Source of the DNA: Levilactobacillus yonginensis
GTDB taxonomy: Bacteria; Bacillota; Bacilli; Lactobacillales; Lactobacillaceae
NCBI RefSeq assembly: GCF_964065165.1
Contig: NZ_OZ061549.1
Location: 248,001 to 312,000 of the forward strand
Direction: 5' to 3'
DNA: 64,000 nucleotides
Part shown: positions 25,833-34,629 of the stretch, piece by piece
Position numbering within the stretch: position 1 is the first letter of the stretch
How the letters are laid out: every line of letters begins with the position of its first letter
Position numbers and translations under genes: made by a program
Notes under the pieces: model-generated
Seen by the model: only the letters and a program-made list of their open reading frames with translations
Databases searched by the model: none
Told to the model about the DNA's origin: nothing

Positions 25833-27395
25833 ATGAGTACAGGACAACGAAAAACTAAAGCAGTCGTTGGGGTCGTCGGTGCCATTGGCGCATTTGCCGC
25901 TGGGGCTACGATCACCGCAAACGCAGATAGCATCAAAGTTCAACAAGGGGACACCGTTTGGGACCTTTCTCAGAAGTATAATGTCTCTATTTCAGATTTA
26001 GAACAACAGAATTCAATCGACGCTAAGACCGACCTGATTTTTGTCGGGCAACGGTTACAGGTTAAATCAGCTAAGAATAGTCAGCAATCATACACGGTAA
26101 AGTCTGGGGACACCCTCTGGGATCTTGCACAGACTTACCACTTAACAGTCGCACAATTACAGAAGGCCAATGGGTTGTCAGGTGACACGTTAAGTGTTGG
26201 TCAAAACTTGATCATTCCATCTAGCGCTACTAAGTCTACGCAAGCTAGCCAAAGCACTCAGGCTACACCTAGCGCAACGCGGCAAACGACTCAAAAGGCC
26301 GCTGCCGTTCAAGCACAAATCGTGGCCGCACAGCAAGCGGCAGCTAGCAAGCAACAACAAAAACAGGCACCTGCAACAACTGGTAGTTCTAATACCAAGA
26401 CTTCCAGTGCTAGTTCTGTAGCTGGTTCTTCATCACAGTCACAGAGTCAGACTTCTAGTCAGACGCAATCGTCTACACAATCCAGTAGTACAAGCACGTA
26501 CAAGCATCAACAAGCACCAGCTTCATCGGCTACTCAGGCGCCTTCACGGGCATCCGTAACCAAAGTAGCCCCTAGTTCTAGTGCTAGTCAATCATCAACT
26601 GTGACCCCAAGTCAGAGCCAATCAGCTTCGACGCAGGGCCAATCGGTCGCTTCTTCTGGATCAACCGCTGCGGTAACGAGTCAGTCAACGTCGCAACAAT
26701 CAGCTGCAACGACTCGGGCTAGTGTTCACTCATCAGCCGCTAGTCAGCAATCGACCCAGTCGTCTACGTCTGTTGCACCAAAAACGACGCGTGCGGCAGT
26801 AGCGCCATCAACTAGCCAATCATCAGCAGCTCAGACTGGTAGCCAAAATGCAACGGCCACGACGTCAGCACAAACGACTAAGACCACTAAGAAGCGAATC
26901 AAGACAACGACGCGTTCTGCTGTCGCACAACCAGCAGCTTCTAGCAGTTCATCTACCGCCCAAAGTAGTAGCCGTTCAACTGCTGCCGTTAAGACTGCTA
27001 GCAACACGAAGAAGACCAGTACTGCCGGTTTGACTTCAGGTTCCGTTACTAGTTTAGCCTTAAAGTTATCAACTGCCAGCATTCCTTACGTTTGGGGCGG
27101 TTCAGCATTAAGTGGAATGGATTGTTCAGGCTTAGTAGCTTACGTTTACGCCCATGCTAATGGGGTTAGCTTGCCACATAACACCGTTTCACAAGAAAGT
27201 CGCGTCTCAACCCACTCCGTCGCTAACGCGCAACCTGGAGATATCTTATTCTGGGGGAGCAAGGGTGCCAGCTACCATGACGCTATCTACTTAGGGAACA
27301 GCCAATACGTTCATGCACCAGCTCCTGGTCAAAACGTCAAGGTCCAATCCCTTAGCAAATACTTCATGCCATCCTTTGCTGGGACGGTCAAGTAA
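25833..27395 (+). CDS. Secreted LysM-NlpC/P60 peptidoglycan hydrolase
   Basis: A protein of about 520 residues. The order is signal peptide (cleavage near ITANADS), two LysM repeats (VQQGDTVWDLSQKYNVS and VKSGDTLWDLAQTYHLT), a Ser/Thr/Gln/Ala-rich linker of roughly 260 residues, then an NlpC/P60 domain with Cys431 in GMDCSGLVAY and the later SYHDAIYLG and VHAPAPGQNV. It binds peptidoglycan glycan strands and cuts stem peptides, serving cell separation. Start is uncertain: AAAGGA at 25814-25819 is 13 bases from ATG 25833, while in-frame GTG 25821 and TTG 25824 are too close to it. Confidence 0.9.
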   Translation: MSTGQRKTKAVVGVVGAIGAFAAGATITANADSIKVQQGDTVWDLSQKYNVSISDLEQQNSIDAKTDLIFVGQRLQVKSAKNSQQSYTVKSGDTLWDLAQTYHLTVAQLQKANGLSGDTLSVGQNLIIPSSATKSTQASQSTQATPSATRQTTQKAAAVQAQIVAAQQAAASKQQQKQAPATTGSSNTKTSSASSVAGSSSQSQSQTSSQTQSSTQSSSTSTYKHQQAPASSATQAPSRASVTKVAPSSSASQSSTVTPSQSQSASTQGQSVASSGSTAAVTSQSTSQQSAATTRASVHSSAASQQSTQSSTSVAPKTTRAAVAPSTSQSSAAQTGSQNATATTSAQTTKTTKKRIKTTTRSAVAQPAASSSSSTAQSSSRSTAAVKTASNTKKTSTAGLTSGSVTSLALKLSTASIPYVWGGSALSGMDCSGLVAYVYAHANGVSLPHNTVSQESRVSTHSVANAQPGDILFWGSKGASYHDAIYLGNSQYVHAPAPGQNVKVQSLSKYFMPSFAGTVK

Positions 27396-27433
27396 TCGCT
27401 TCCGAAAAGATAAGTTTGCTGAGAATCAGATGG

Positions 27434-27508
27434 TTGTGAAAAAAGTTCATTCGAAGGTGACGTAAGTCGCAACACTCCGCAAAATGTGGGGCAAAAATTT
27501 TTTCACAA
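27434..27508 (+). repeat. Long-range inverted repeat downstream of the P60 gene
   Basis: TTGTGAAAAAA at 27434-27444 and its exact complement at 27498-27508 are 53 bases apart. The loop holds smaller possible stems. It may act as the 3' end structure of the P60 transcript, since no ordinary terminator is present. Confidence 0.45.
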
Positions 27509-27513
27509 TCTTC

Positions 27514-27542
27514 TTGCAAATCCAAATGTTTGGTGATATTGT
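27514..27542 (+). promoter_or_regulatory. Promoter of the 68-residue protein gene
   Basis: TTGCAA at 27514-27519, a 17-base spacer and TATTGT at 27537-27542. A leader hairpin follows: GGTTC at 27559-27563 with GAACC at 27603-27607, plus AGTTTCT at 27578-27584 with AGAAACT at 27596-27602. Confidence 0.6.
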
Positions 27543-27640
27543 AGTGACATCGAATTACGGTTCAGTAAAGATGTTTAAGTTTCTACCATGAGGTGAGAAA
27601 CTGAACCACAATATCATTAAATCAAGAGGAGTTGTTAAAG

Positions 27641-27847
27641 GTGAGTAATCGAATTGAGATTCTGGAAGAGTATCGGCGGGCTAATTCACAGCTGGCTACG
27701 TTAAAGCGGAAGGAATCCGAAAGTGTTCATTCTAGCGCTGACACGGTTCTAATTGAACCCCAGTTTGGGAAAGAAATGAATGACTTGTCCAATAAGTGCG
27801 CTCAGCTGGACATGATTCTGGAAGCTATGGAAGCCTCTGAAGACTGA
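27641..27847 (+). CDS. Small hypothetical protein, 68 residues
   Basis: A short, charged, mostly helical protein beginning SNRIEILEEYRRANSQLATL and ending in AQLDMILEAMEASED. Heptad-like spacing of Leu and Ile at both ends suggests a helical hairpin or coiled coil around a central loop. GTG at 27641 has AAGAGGAG about nine bases upstream. It has its own promoter, a structured leader and a shared bidirectional terminator, so it is a real gene, but I recognise no family. Confidence 0.7.
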   Translation: MSNRIEILEEYRRANSQLATLKRKESESVHSSADTVLIEPQFGKEMNDLSNKCAQLDMILEAMEASED

Positions 27848-27879
27848 ATTAACCTTGTGAGTGACTCGAACAACTCACA

Positions 27880-27918
27880 AAAGCCTCACCATCAACGATT
27901 GATGGTGAGGCTTTTTTT
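27880..27918. terminator. Bidirectional terminator between the small gene and the lipid kinase
   Basis: A 14-base perfect stem (AGCCTCACCATCAA at 27882-27895 with 27899-27912) is flanked by A residues on the left and seven T on the right, so it can serve both converging genes. Confidence 0.92.
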
Positions 27919-27922
27919 GTGG

Positions 27923-28882
27923 CTAAATCGTGATATCGAACCAGAATGGGTACTGTTCGACCCCGGCGTAGACGTCGAAGAAGCGGCCACCCATTTCTTC
28001 ACCGTCTAATTGGCCGTATTCAATAGCGGGGACGGTTAGGTGGACTCGTGATGCCTGATAGTAGTGAACGGCCTTAGACGTCAAATGACGCTTAAATACG
28101 AGACGTAAGGCTAGCCAGAGCAATTTAAAGAAATTCGGTTTTTCAATGACAACTAGGTGAAGCTGGTGATCGGTGATTTTAGCGTTGGGCACAATGCCTA
28201 CGCCACCTCCAAAGTAGGGGTGGTTAGTCGTGGTGACCAGGAAGGCGTGCGGGTAGATATCCCGCTGATTGCCAACGTGCACGGTCAAGGTGAAGCCGCT
28301 TTGGTTGTAGTACACGCTCAGAGCGGAGGCCAGGTACGAAAGCGACCCTAGATGGTGCTTATTGAGCCAAACTTTCGCCCGCGACTGATTGGCTTGGGAA
28401 ATGATGGCAGCGTCGAAACCGATACCAAGATTGTTGGTGAAAACGCCACGTTCCTGTTTGATGGTTTCGTTATAAGTCCCAATGTCGTAGTTCGTTGCGT
28501 GAGTACACTGGATTACTTGGTTCAGCGCTTCGTGCCAGTTAAGTGCCATGCCGGCGCCGCGGGCGAAGTCGTTACCCGAACCAATTGGGATGTAAGCCAC
28601 GGGAATGGGATATTTCCGGTGAAGCTGTGTGAGACCATTGATAGCCTCGTGGAGGGTGCCATCGCCACCAACGGCGAGGACGACCCATCCTGGGTGTGGT
28701 ACGTCCGGTAACTGCTTACCGAATTGTTCGCTTAATAACACGGTGTGGTGGGGGTACTCCGAAACCACTGCCTGGTAGGAGACCTGAGCAGCATCGAGAC
28801 GCTCTTGAATCTGAGGCCAAAGCGTTCCGGCGTGGCCACTTCCCGCATGTTCATTTAAGATGATATAGAACTGGACACTCAC
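27923..28882 (-). CDS. dagK: Diacylglycerol kinase family lipid kinase (DagK/YegS type)
   Basis: A 319-residue lipid kinase. The nucleotide-binding motif is AVGGDGTLHEAINGL near residue 70, with GSGNDFARG at about residue 102 as the second conserved block. The C-terminal beta domain ends in QLDGEEMG, another family signature. It phosphorylates diacylglycerol or a similar lipid; which one is not shown by sequence. The GTG start is preceded by GAGAGGAGC. It is a single gene running leftward with its own promoter and shared terminator. Confidence 0.9.
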   Translation of the reverse strand: MSVQFYIILNEHAGSGHAGTLWPQIQERLDAAQVSYQAVVSEYPHHTVLLSEQFGKQLPDVPHPGWVVLAVGGDGTLHEAINGLTQLHRKYPIPVAYIPIGSGNDFARGAGMALNWHEALNQVIQCTHATNYDIGTYNETIKQERGVFTNNLGIGFDAAIISQANQSRAKVWLNKHHLGSLSYLASALSVYYNQSGFTLTVHVGNQRDIYPHAFLVTTTNHPYFGGGVGIVPNAKITDHQLHLVVIEKPNFFKLLWLALRLVFKRHLTSKAVHYYQASRVHLTVPAIEYGQLDGEEMGGRFFDVYAGVEQYPFWFDITI

Positions 28883-28914
28883 CGTACTGCTCCTCTCAAT
28901 TTTTAGTCCATTTC

Positions 28915-28943
28915 ATTATAAACGAAAACGTCAATGGTGCCTA
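28915..28943 (-). promoter_or_regulatory. Promoter of the lipid kinase gene
   Basis: Read on the minus strand: TAGGCA (28943-28938), a 17-base spacer and a perfect TATAAT (28920-28915). Confidence 0.55.
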
Positions 28944-29356
28944 GTAATTCTGGAGGAACTTTCCTTTGTTATAAGAAATGGCCTTAATGGATGCTTAAAA
29001 CTTTTGTAGTGGGGTTTTCTGATTACTGAACGGACGAAATCCAGATCTGAGTCAACTCGTGAATCAAAGAGAATCAAGCGAAATTCGGCTTGCTATATAC
29101 AAGATGCCTCTGCAAGAGTCTAATGTGGAATAAAATGTATTATACAACTATAGCGATTGGGAAACAGTTTTAGCAGTTTAAGTATTGTAACGTGGCGTGA
29201 ATTGGTAGAAATTAGGCATTCATTTGACGATTGCATCGTCCAGAAAAGTGACGACAATTGTGGCTGGAGACAAGAGTTTTAGAACCTTTTTGTGGTTGAA
29301 ACACCTTTTGTGCCACTCCCAATTTAGTTTGTTTTTCAACTCTCAGATTTCTTTAC
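28944..29356 (+). other. Non-coding divergent spacer
   Basis: About 410 bases between divergent genes with no reading frame having a ribosome binding site. It is A/T-richer than its surroundings. The only features I see are GACGAT-TGC-ATCGTC at 29226-29240 and scattered promoter-like A/T blocks. Confidence 0.4.
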
Positions 29357-29377
29357 TTTATGCCGGGTTGGCATAAA
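29357..29377 (+). promoter_or_regulatory. Operator-like inverted repeat before the NTF2-like gene
   Basis: TTTATGCC-GGGTT-GGCATAAA is a perfect 8-base inverted repeat with a 5-base centre. It ends 27 bases before the start codon, in the position of a repressor site. No regulator gene is adjacent. Confidence 0.5.
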
Positions 29378-29404
29378 CTGAATCATTAAAGAGGGGGAAC
29401 TTGC

Positions 29405-29767
29405 ATGGATACAAAAGCGGAAATAATTAAATGGTACTTTAAACTGTCTGATTTGGCGTCCGATGATTCTCAGGCATTAAGTGCGATAATCGGGCTTTTT
29501 TCGAAAGAGGCGGTGATTAAGAGTGCAAACGGCCTAACGGTTGAGACGCCAATTGGAATTGCTCATTTCTTTGAGAACTTTTTCAAGGACAATCAAGAAT
29601 TGCGGCATCTCTGCCACGTCGTTGCCACGAAGGACGGCTATCAAGCGGAATGGGCAGTTGCTGGATGTAAGCAGACGGGACAACTATTTGCCTTTCATGG
29701 GACGGATACCTATACGTTTGATCAAAACAATAAAATAACTTTTCTACAGGTAGCAATCCATCCCTAA
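29405..29767 (+). CDS. NTF2-like / SnoaL-fold protein
   Basis: A 120-residue protein with the cone-shaped alpha+beta pattern of the NTF2 superfamily: two N-terminal helices, then GIAHFFENFFKDNQELRH and strands such as FAFHGTDTYTFDQNNKITFLQV. Members range from small enzymes to ligand-binding proteins, so the activity cannot be named. GAGGGGGA precedes ATG at 29405. It is a lone gene with an operator-like repeat in front and a structured terminator behind. It lacks obvious neighbours of related function. Confidence 0.75.
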   Translation: MDTKAEIIKWYFKLSDLASDDSQALSAIIGLFSKEAVIKSANGLTVETPIGIAHFFENFFKDNQELRHLCHVVATKDGYQAEWAVAGCKQTGQLFAFHGTDTYTFDQNNKITFLQVAIHP

Positions 29768-29816
29768 TAGCAAGTTTTCTGGGGTACTCGGGCAGAATTG
29801 AAAAAAATAGCTTGAT

Positions 29817-29888
29817 TGACTCATGTTCAGACACCTTTGGCCAGCAGGTAGTGTTAGGCTACGGGAATGCTGGCTGTGAGTCATTTTT
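29817..29888 (+). terminator. Branched terminator of the NTF2-like gene
   Basis: TGACTCA at 29817-29823 pairs with TGAGTCA at 29877-29883, enclosing CCAGCA (29841-29846) with TGCTGG (29868-29873) and a small GTAG/CTAC tip. Five T follow. Confidence 0.6.
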
Positions 29889-29902
29889 GGGCGGCTCGGT
29901 AC

Positions 29903-29933
29903 AAAAAAGGCGATTGGCCTTAGCCAATCACCT
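29903..29933 (-). terminator. Terminator of rpoY-rnjA
   Basis: On the minus strand AGGTGATTGGC (29933-29923) pairs with GCCAATCGCCT (29918-29908) around a four-base loop, followed by six T. Confidence 0.92.
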
Positions 29934-29941
29934 CATGAAAT

Positions 29942-31621
29942 TTACTTGGTCATAATAAACATTGGTAAAATCATTGGATGTCGTTCAGTCTTCTCGAATA
30001 AGAAGTTCTGAAGATCATCAATGACAGCATTGCGAATGGAAGCTTCGGTAGCCTTCGGATTGCGCATCGCCCGCCGAATCGTTTGGAAGACACGCCGACG
30101 ACCCTCATTTAACAACTCGCCAGATTCACGCATGTAGACGAATCCGCGAGAGAGGAGGTCGGGGCCAGCCTTGATTTCCTGATTCTTCAGATCAATGGTT
30201 GCCACGACGACAACTAGCCCTTCTTCAGAAAGTAACTGCCGATCACGTAATACAACGTTGCCGATATCACCGATACCAGAACCATCGATGTACACATCAC
30301 CAGCGGCGAAGTGACCCGCCACCCGAGCGGAGTCCTTGGTCAAAGCCAAGACATCCCCATTTTGAAGGATGAAGCTATGATCAAGTGGGACACCACATTG
30401 TTCAGCAAGTTCAGTATGAATCTTTAACATCCGGTATTCACCATGAATTGGCATGAAGAATTTAGGTTGCATCAGCCGAAGCATCAGTTTTTGTTCTTCT
30501 TGGCCACCGTGACCAGATGTATGGATGTTGTTGACCTTACCGTGGATGACGTTGGCGCCAGCTTCTTCCAGTTCATTGATCACCCGGTTCACAGAAATTG
30601 TGTTTCCAGGAATTGGGTTACTGGAGAAGACGACCGTATCACCAGGTTGAATGGCGATTTGCCGGTGGGTTCCGTTGGCGATCCGTGACAGAGCCGCCAT
30701 GGGTTCACCTTGTGACCCGGTACAAAGAATCATCACTTTGTCAGCAGGCATTGAGCGAATCGTGTTGGCGTCGACCAAAGCGTCGTCCGGAATGTTAAGA
30801 TAGCCTAATTCCCGGCCGTTAACAATCGCAGCTTCCATGGAACGACCGAAGACAGCAATCTTACGCCCGTGGGCGAGGGCCGTCTCACAAGCCGTTTCGA
30901 TTCGTGAAATGTTTGAAGCGAATGTTGCAAAGATGACCCGACCCTCAACTTGATCGAAAATCTTCCGGATAGACTTACCTACCCATTTTTCCGACTTCGT
31001 CCAAATTGGGCGTTCAGCATTGGTACTATCGGACATGAGACACAGCACGCCGTCAGCACCAAGCTTGGCCATCTTTTGAAGATCAGGCGGCTGGTTCGTA
31101 ACGGGTGTTAAGTCGAACTTATAGTCACCCGTTTCCACAATTGTCCCAACCGGGGTATGAACAGCAATTCCTAAAGTGTCTGGAATTGAGTGGGTCGTCC
31201 GGAAGAAGGTGACACTCATCTTTCGAAACTTGAGCACAGTGTCGTCATCAATTGTGTGTAGTTCAGTCGATTTAAGTAATCCGTGTTCTTCGAGTTTGTT
31301 CTTAATCAGTGCCAAGGCCAGTGGCCCTGCGTAAACAGGAACGTTCAGAGCCTTGAGCAAATACGGGATACCGCCAATGTGGTCTTCGTGGCCGTGGGTG
31401 ATCACTAGCGCCTTGATCTTGGATTGGTTTTCAACGAGGTATTGGTAATCTGGAATCACGTAATCGATTCCTAATAGTTCGTCTTCCGGGAATTTGATTC
31501 CGGCATCAATCAGAATAATTTCATCCTGAAATTGGATGCCATAAGTGTTCTTCCCAATTTCACCAAGTCCACCCACGCCAAAGATAGCAGTCTCGTTATT
31601 TTTGACGTTTAGCTTGTTCAT
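29942..31621 (-). CDS. rnjA: Ribonuclease J1
   Basis: A 559-residue metallo-beta-lactamase ribonuclease with 5'-3' exonuclease and endonuclease activity, central to mRNA decay and rRNA maturation. The zinc motif is intact as [13 protein letters not shown] at about residue 75. Further motifs are [15 protein letters not shown] and the C-terminal beta-CASP segment [10 protein letters not shown]. The ATG overlaps the rpoY stop codon in ATGA, so the two are translationally coupled. RNase J2 is encoded at 52192, and the two form a complex in relatives. Confidence 0.96.
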   Translation of the reverse strand: MNKLNVKNNETAIFGVGGLGEIGKNTYGIQFQDEIILIDAGIKFPEDELLGIDYVIPDYQYLVENQSKIKALVITHGHEDHIGGIPYLLKALNVPVYAGPLALALIKNKLEEHGLLKSTELHTIDDDTVLKFRKMSVTFFRTTHSIPDTLGIAVHTPVGTIVETGDYKFDLTPVTNQPPDLQKMAKLGADGVLCLMSDSTNAERPIWTKSEKWVGKSIRKIFDQVEGRVIFATFASNISRIETACETALAHGRKIAVFGRSMEAAIVNGRELGYLNIPDDALVDANTIRSMPADKVMILCTGSQGEPMAALSRIANGTHRQIAIQPGDTVVFSSNPIPGNTISVNRVINELEEAGANVIHGKVNNIHTSGHGGQEEQKLMLRLMQPKFFMPIHGEYRMLKIHTELAEQCGVPLDHSFILQNGDVLALTKDSARVAGHFAAGDVYIDGSGIGDIGNVVLRDRQLLSEEGLVVVVATIDLKNQEIKAGPDLLSRGFVYMRESGELLNEGRRRVFQTIRRAMRNPKATEASIRNAVIDDLQNFLFEKTERHPMILPMFIMTK

Positions 31622-31836
31622 TCACCGAACTCCGTTAATTTGTAGTTCGGATTCTCTTGTTCGTAAGCCAAGGTTTTACCCTCAATGGCTTCAATGAATT
31701 CGATGTTATGATCCGTGTGTTCTTCTACCAACGCCCGTGCTTCAACTTCCGTTGGGGCGTCTAAGTAGAGAGAGTGGGTATCCTCGCGCTTAGGATTCCG
31801 CTTGTTATCGTTTTGGTAATATACTTTGTAAATCAC
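31618..31836 (-). CDS. rpoY: RNA polymerase epsilon subunit RpoY
   Basis: A 72-residue protein of the RpoY (formerly DUF1447) family, a small subunit of RNA polymerase in Firmicutes. Recognisable parts are [22 protein letters not shown] near the start and [18 protein letters not shown] in the middle. GTG at 31836 lies eight bases after AAGGAG; a TTG two codons earlier is only two bases from that site and is unlikely. It is always found upstream of rnjA in this group, as here. Confidence 0.94.
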   Translation of the reverse strand: MIYKVYYQNDNKRNPKREDTHSLYLDAPTEVEARALVEEHTDHNIEFIEAIEGKTLAYEQENPNYKLTEFGE

Positions 31837-31884
31837 TAACAAAACTCCTTTAATTTAAACGATTTAATCCGCCAGGTTGACACT

Positions 31885-31914
31885 ATTGTAGCGAATCATG
31901 AATGTCCTTCCGAA
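31885..31914 (-). promoter_or_regulatory. Promoter of rpoY-rnjA
   Basis: On the minus strand TTCGGA (31914-31909), an 18-base spacer and TACAAT (31890-31885). Further upstream an extended -10 TGCTAAAAT could add a second start. Confidence 0.45.
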
Positions 31915-32038
31915 CTGCGGGTTGCTTACACAACAATTAGCACAATTTTAGCATAGTTTGGGCCGATTGTATAGAATTACCCCTAGACGTTAAAACATGC
32001 TATGATTGAACTAGCATGAAGTGAACGGAGGAGACGCC

Positions 32039-32533
32039 ATGGCACTAACAGTGGAAATAATTATCGGCATCGTCATTGCCTTCATTATTTATGAAATGAT
32101 TCACCACATGATTGTCCAACGAGCAACCCGGATGGTTCGTTATTCGGCTCAGAATGAGACGGATGTGGCGTTTAAGGCCGCGTTACAGCGACTGGTCAAT
32201 GAAGATGTATTGACAGAAGAGGAGTGTCAAATTAGCTCGGCTGAAACGGTGGCGGATGTCTGGGGTCGTGGCGTTATGGCGTTTGAGTATGCGATGCCTA
32301 TTGGAATGGACGTCGATCGGCGGTTACCGAAACTGGAGCAGGCTTTCAATGACGCCTTAGCCAGCTTTAGTGCAGATCATCAGATTAAGTCGGTGGTTAC
32401 AGGCTCAGCCTTTGTGGTCAGTGATATTTGGGTGTATGAAGATCGGTTACATATCGACGTGGCCTACTTGATGAATGAATCAACGGTGGAGTACCTCAAA
32501 GATTTAAAAAAGTTGGATGATTCAGAATACTAG
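32039..32533 (+). CDS. N-terminally anchored membrane protein, unknown function
   Basis: A 164-residue protein. Residues 3-22 (TVEIIIGIVIAFIIYEMI) form one membrane segment. The remainder is a cytosolic alpha/beta domain with the strands SVVTGSAFVVSDIWVYEDRLHIDVAYLMNE near the end. I recognise no named domain. ATG at 32039 follows CGGAGGAG at 32025-32032; the GTG at 32021 precedes that site. An inverted repeat CATGCTA/TAGCATG at 31996-32018 overlaps the probable -10. It converges on def and shares its terminator. Confidence 0.75.
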   Translation: MALTVEIIIGIVIAFIIYEMIHHMIVQRATRMVRYSAQNETDVAFKAALQRLVNEDVLTEEECQISSAETVADVWGRGVMAFEYAMPIGMDVDRRLPKLEQAFNDALASFSADHQIKSVVTGSAFVVSDIWVYEDRLHIDVAYLMNESTVEYLKDLKKLDDSEY

Positions 32534-32610
32534 TTATAATATGGAAGAAACAGAACTGTTTTGTTCGTTAGTGAGCAAAGGAAATTGCGAAATACTGGGA
32601 TTACGGCGTC

Positions 32611-32649
32611 AAAAAAGGTGTGACCGAATTTTAAGGTCACACCTTTTTT
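32611..32649. terminator. Bidirectional terminator between the membrane protein gene and def
   Basis: AAAAAAGGTGTGACC at 32611-32625 pairs with GGTCACACCTTTTTT at 32635-32649 around a nine-base loop. It works for both converging genes. Confidence 0.95.
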
Positions 32650-32673
32650 GCACATACTCACACACTATGGAAA

Positions 32674-33234
32674 CTACTCAATCATAATCATGTCTTCATC
32701 ACGGCCAAAAGGTTCATCTTTACTAATGTGGTCGTAGAAGAGAGTTCCGTGCAGATGGTCAATTTCATGTTGGCACACGATGGCGGGATAGTTCTTTAGG
32801 CGAACCTGATGTTTTTCACCATTAACATCGTAATACCGAAGGGTGATGCGGTCGTGGCGAGGAACAAAGCCAGGAACGTCTTTGTCTACGGATAGGCAAC
32901 CTTCGCCTTCGGTCAGGGCACCCGCCTGAACGGACTCTGAAATAATCACTGGGTTAATGATAACATCAGTGAAGGGCGATTTGTCGCTGCCTTCTGGGGC
33001 AGGGACCAGAACGGATGCCATCTTCTCAGAGACACCAACTTGGGGAGCGGCTAAACCGACGCCAGCCCGCAACCCGTATTTCTTACATTGTTCTGGATCT
33101 TGCGAAACAACTAAATATTCCATTAAGTCTTTTGCAAGTTGTTGGTCTTCCGCTGAGAGCGGAAATTTAACATCTGCAGCTTCTTGCCGTAAGACGGGGT
33201 CACCGTCACGGACGATATCTTTCATGAGAAACAA
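32674..33234 (-). CDS. def: Peptide deformylase
   Basis: A 186-residue Gram-positive-type deformylase that removes formyl groups from nascent proteins. The three metal-site motifs are present: [19 protein letters not shown] and [15 protein letters not shown] chose the TTG at 33234: it lies eight bases after GGAGGT and gives the N-terminus [11 protein letters not shown], matching the M-x-x-M-K-D-I pattern of relatives. A TTG at 33240 is too near the binding site, and the ATG at 33225 is 17 bases away. It is transcribed alone, divergently from pdhA. Confidence 0.94.
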   Translation of the reverse strand: MFLMKDIVRDGDPVLRQEAADVKFPLSAEDQQLAKDLMEYLVVSQDPEQCKKYGLRAGVGLAAPQVGVSEKMASVLVPAPEGSDKSPFTDVIINPVIISESVQAGALTEGEGCLSVDKDVPGFVPRHDRITLRYYDVNGEKHQVRLKNYPAIVCQHEIDHLHGTLFYDHISKDEPFGRDEDMIMIE

Positions 33235-33272
33235 GAGCAATTACCTCCGCTAATAAAATCTAGATATTCTAC

Positions 33273-33301
33273 ATTGTAACATAACACGAAAAAAACATGA
33301 A
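33273..33301 (-). promoter_or_regulatory. Promoter of def
   Basis: On the minus strand TTCATG (33301-33296), a 17-base spacer and TACAAT (33278-33273), extended by TG one base upstream. Confidence 0.6.
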
Positions 33302-33307
33302 ATGAAA

Positions 33308-33321
33308 AGAAAACGCTTTCT
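33308..33321 (+). promoter_or_regulatory. cre-like site upstream of pdhA and def
   Basis: AGAAAACGCTTTCT matches the CcpA consensus except at the two end bases and is nearly palindromic. A weaker relative, GCGAAAACGTTTAA, lies at 33335-33348. Together they suggest carbon-source control of the pdh operon. They lie about 90 bases upstream of the pdh -35, a position more often linked to activation. Confidence 0.45.
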
Positions 33322-33404
33322 TTTTTCAAAAAAAGCGAAAACGTTTAACTGCAAGTCCCACAAGGGATTTCACGGCATCCCTTTATTAATCGCTATGAAA
33401 GGGC

Positions 33405-33433
33405 TTGCATGGATTCTGAAAAAATGGTACTTT
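33405..33433 (+). promoter_or_regulatory. Promoter of the pdh operon
   Basis: TTGCAT at 33405-33410, a 17-base spacer and TACTTT at 33428-33433 preceded by TGG, an extended -10. Confidence 0.6.
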
Positions 33434-33511
33434 ATAACCGTAGTCAGGAAACGCAACGTTGACTCACTTTAGTTAACAATTTCATATTTAAGTGAAAGGA
33501 AAGTGTTACTT

Positions 33512-34627
33512 ATGGCTAATGGAAGCAAACAGATTGTAGACTTTGCCAAGATCAAAGCTACGATGGCCGACCCATACAAGCACCCGGTTCAAGTCATCGA
33601 TCGTGAAGGTAAGGTCGTCGATCCAGACACGTTGGCAAAATATTCAGATGACCAACTTGTCGACTTCATGAAGAAAATGGTTTGGGAGCGTACGTTACAC
33701 GAACAAACAATGAACTTCTCCCGTCAGGGTCGTCTCGGTTTCTATGCTCCAACCGCCGGTGAGGAAGCCAGTGAAATGGGAAGTGTTTCTGCATTCAAGG
33801 AACAAGACTTCCTGTTACCTGCTTACCGTGACTTACCACAAATGATTCAACACGGTACTACTGTTGCAAAAGGTTTCTTATGGTCCAAGGGTCATGTTGA
33901 AGGTAATCAACATGAAAATCCTAACATGTTATTCCCACAAATTATTATTGGGGCACAATATGTTGAAACTGCCGGTGTTGCTTTAGGTATTAAGAAGAAC
34001 AAGGACGAAGATCGTGTCGCCTTTGCTTACACCGGTGATGGTGGTACTTCACAAGGGGACTGGTATGAAGGGGTTAACTTCGCCAGTGCCTACCAAGCAC
34101 CCGCTGTCTTCTTTGTTCAAAACAACGGCTGGGCAATTTCAGTTCCTCGTCGCAAGCAAACGGCTGCCGAAACGTTGGCACAAAAGGCCGTTGCCATGGG
34201 TGTTCCTTCCGTCCAAGTTGATGGGATGGATATCATTGCGGTTCACGAAGTTGCTGAAGCTGCTCGGGAATACGCTGCTGCTGGTAATGGGCCTGTCGTT
34301 ATTGAAACGTTAACTTATCGTTTCGGTGCGCACTCATCTGCCGGTGATGATCCTTCACGTTACCGGACTAAGGAAGAAGAAAAGCCTTGGTTCGATGCTG
34401 ATCCATTGATTCGTTTCCGTAAAGTTCTTTCTGACAAGGGTCTTTGGTCACAAGCTGACGAAGACAAGTTAGTCGATCAATACAAAGACGAATTCAAGGA
34501 AGCAATGAAGGAAGCTGAAGCAGCTCCTGCACAAAAGGTCTCTGACTTCTTGAAGTGGACTTACAACGTTCCTACTCCAGCAGTTAAGAAACAAATTGCA
34601 GAATTTGAAGCAAAGGAGTCGAAGTAA
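33512..34627 (+). CDS. pdhA: Pyruvate dehydrogenase E1 component alpha subunit
   Basis: A 371-residue subunit of the thiamine-dependent E1 that decarboxylates pyruvate. The TPP/Mg motif is GDGGTSQGDWYEGVNFASAY followed by NNGWAISVPR. The phosphorylation-loop region is AHSSAGDDPSRYR. ATG at 33512 lies 11 bases after AAAGGA; the GTG at 33503 is too close to that site. Codon use is strongly biased to few codons, as expected for high expression. First gene of pdhABCD. Confidence 0.96.
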   Translation: MANGSKQIVDFAKIKATMADPYKHPVQVIDREGKVVDPDTLAKYSDDQLVDFMKKMVWERTLHEQTMNFSRQGRLGFYAPTAGEEASEMGSVSAFKEQDFLLPAYRDLPQMIQHGTTVAKGFLWSKGHVEGNQHENPNMLFPQIIIGAQYVETAGVALGIKKNKDEDRVAFAYTGDGGTSQGDWYEGVNFASAYQAPAVFFVQNNGWAISVPRRKQTAAETLAQKAVAMGVPSVQVDGMDIIAVHEVAEAAREYAAAGNGPVVIETLTYRFGAHSSAGDDPSRYRTKEEEKPWFDADPLIRFRKVLSDKGLWSQADEDKLVDQYKDEFKEAMKEAEAAPAQKVSDFLKWTYNVPTPAVKKQIAEFEAKESK

Positions 34628-34629
34628 TC

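Noticed and set aside
26240..27040. Ser/Thr/Gln-rich repeats as a tandem DNA repeat
   Set aside because: The region is a low-complexity protein linker with varied codons and no fixed repeat unit at DNA level.
28352..28711. A 119-codon plus-strand frame inside the lipid kinase gene
   Set aside because: It is antisense to a clear DagK-type coding sequence and has no ribosome binding site or recognisable domain.
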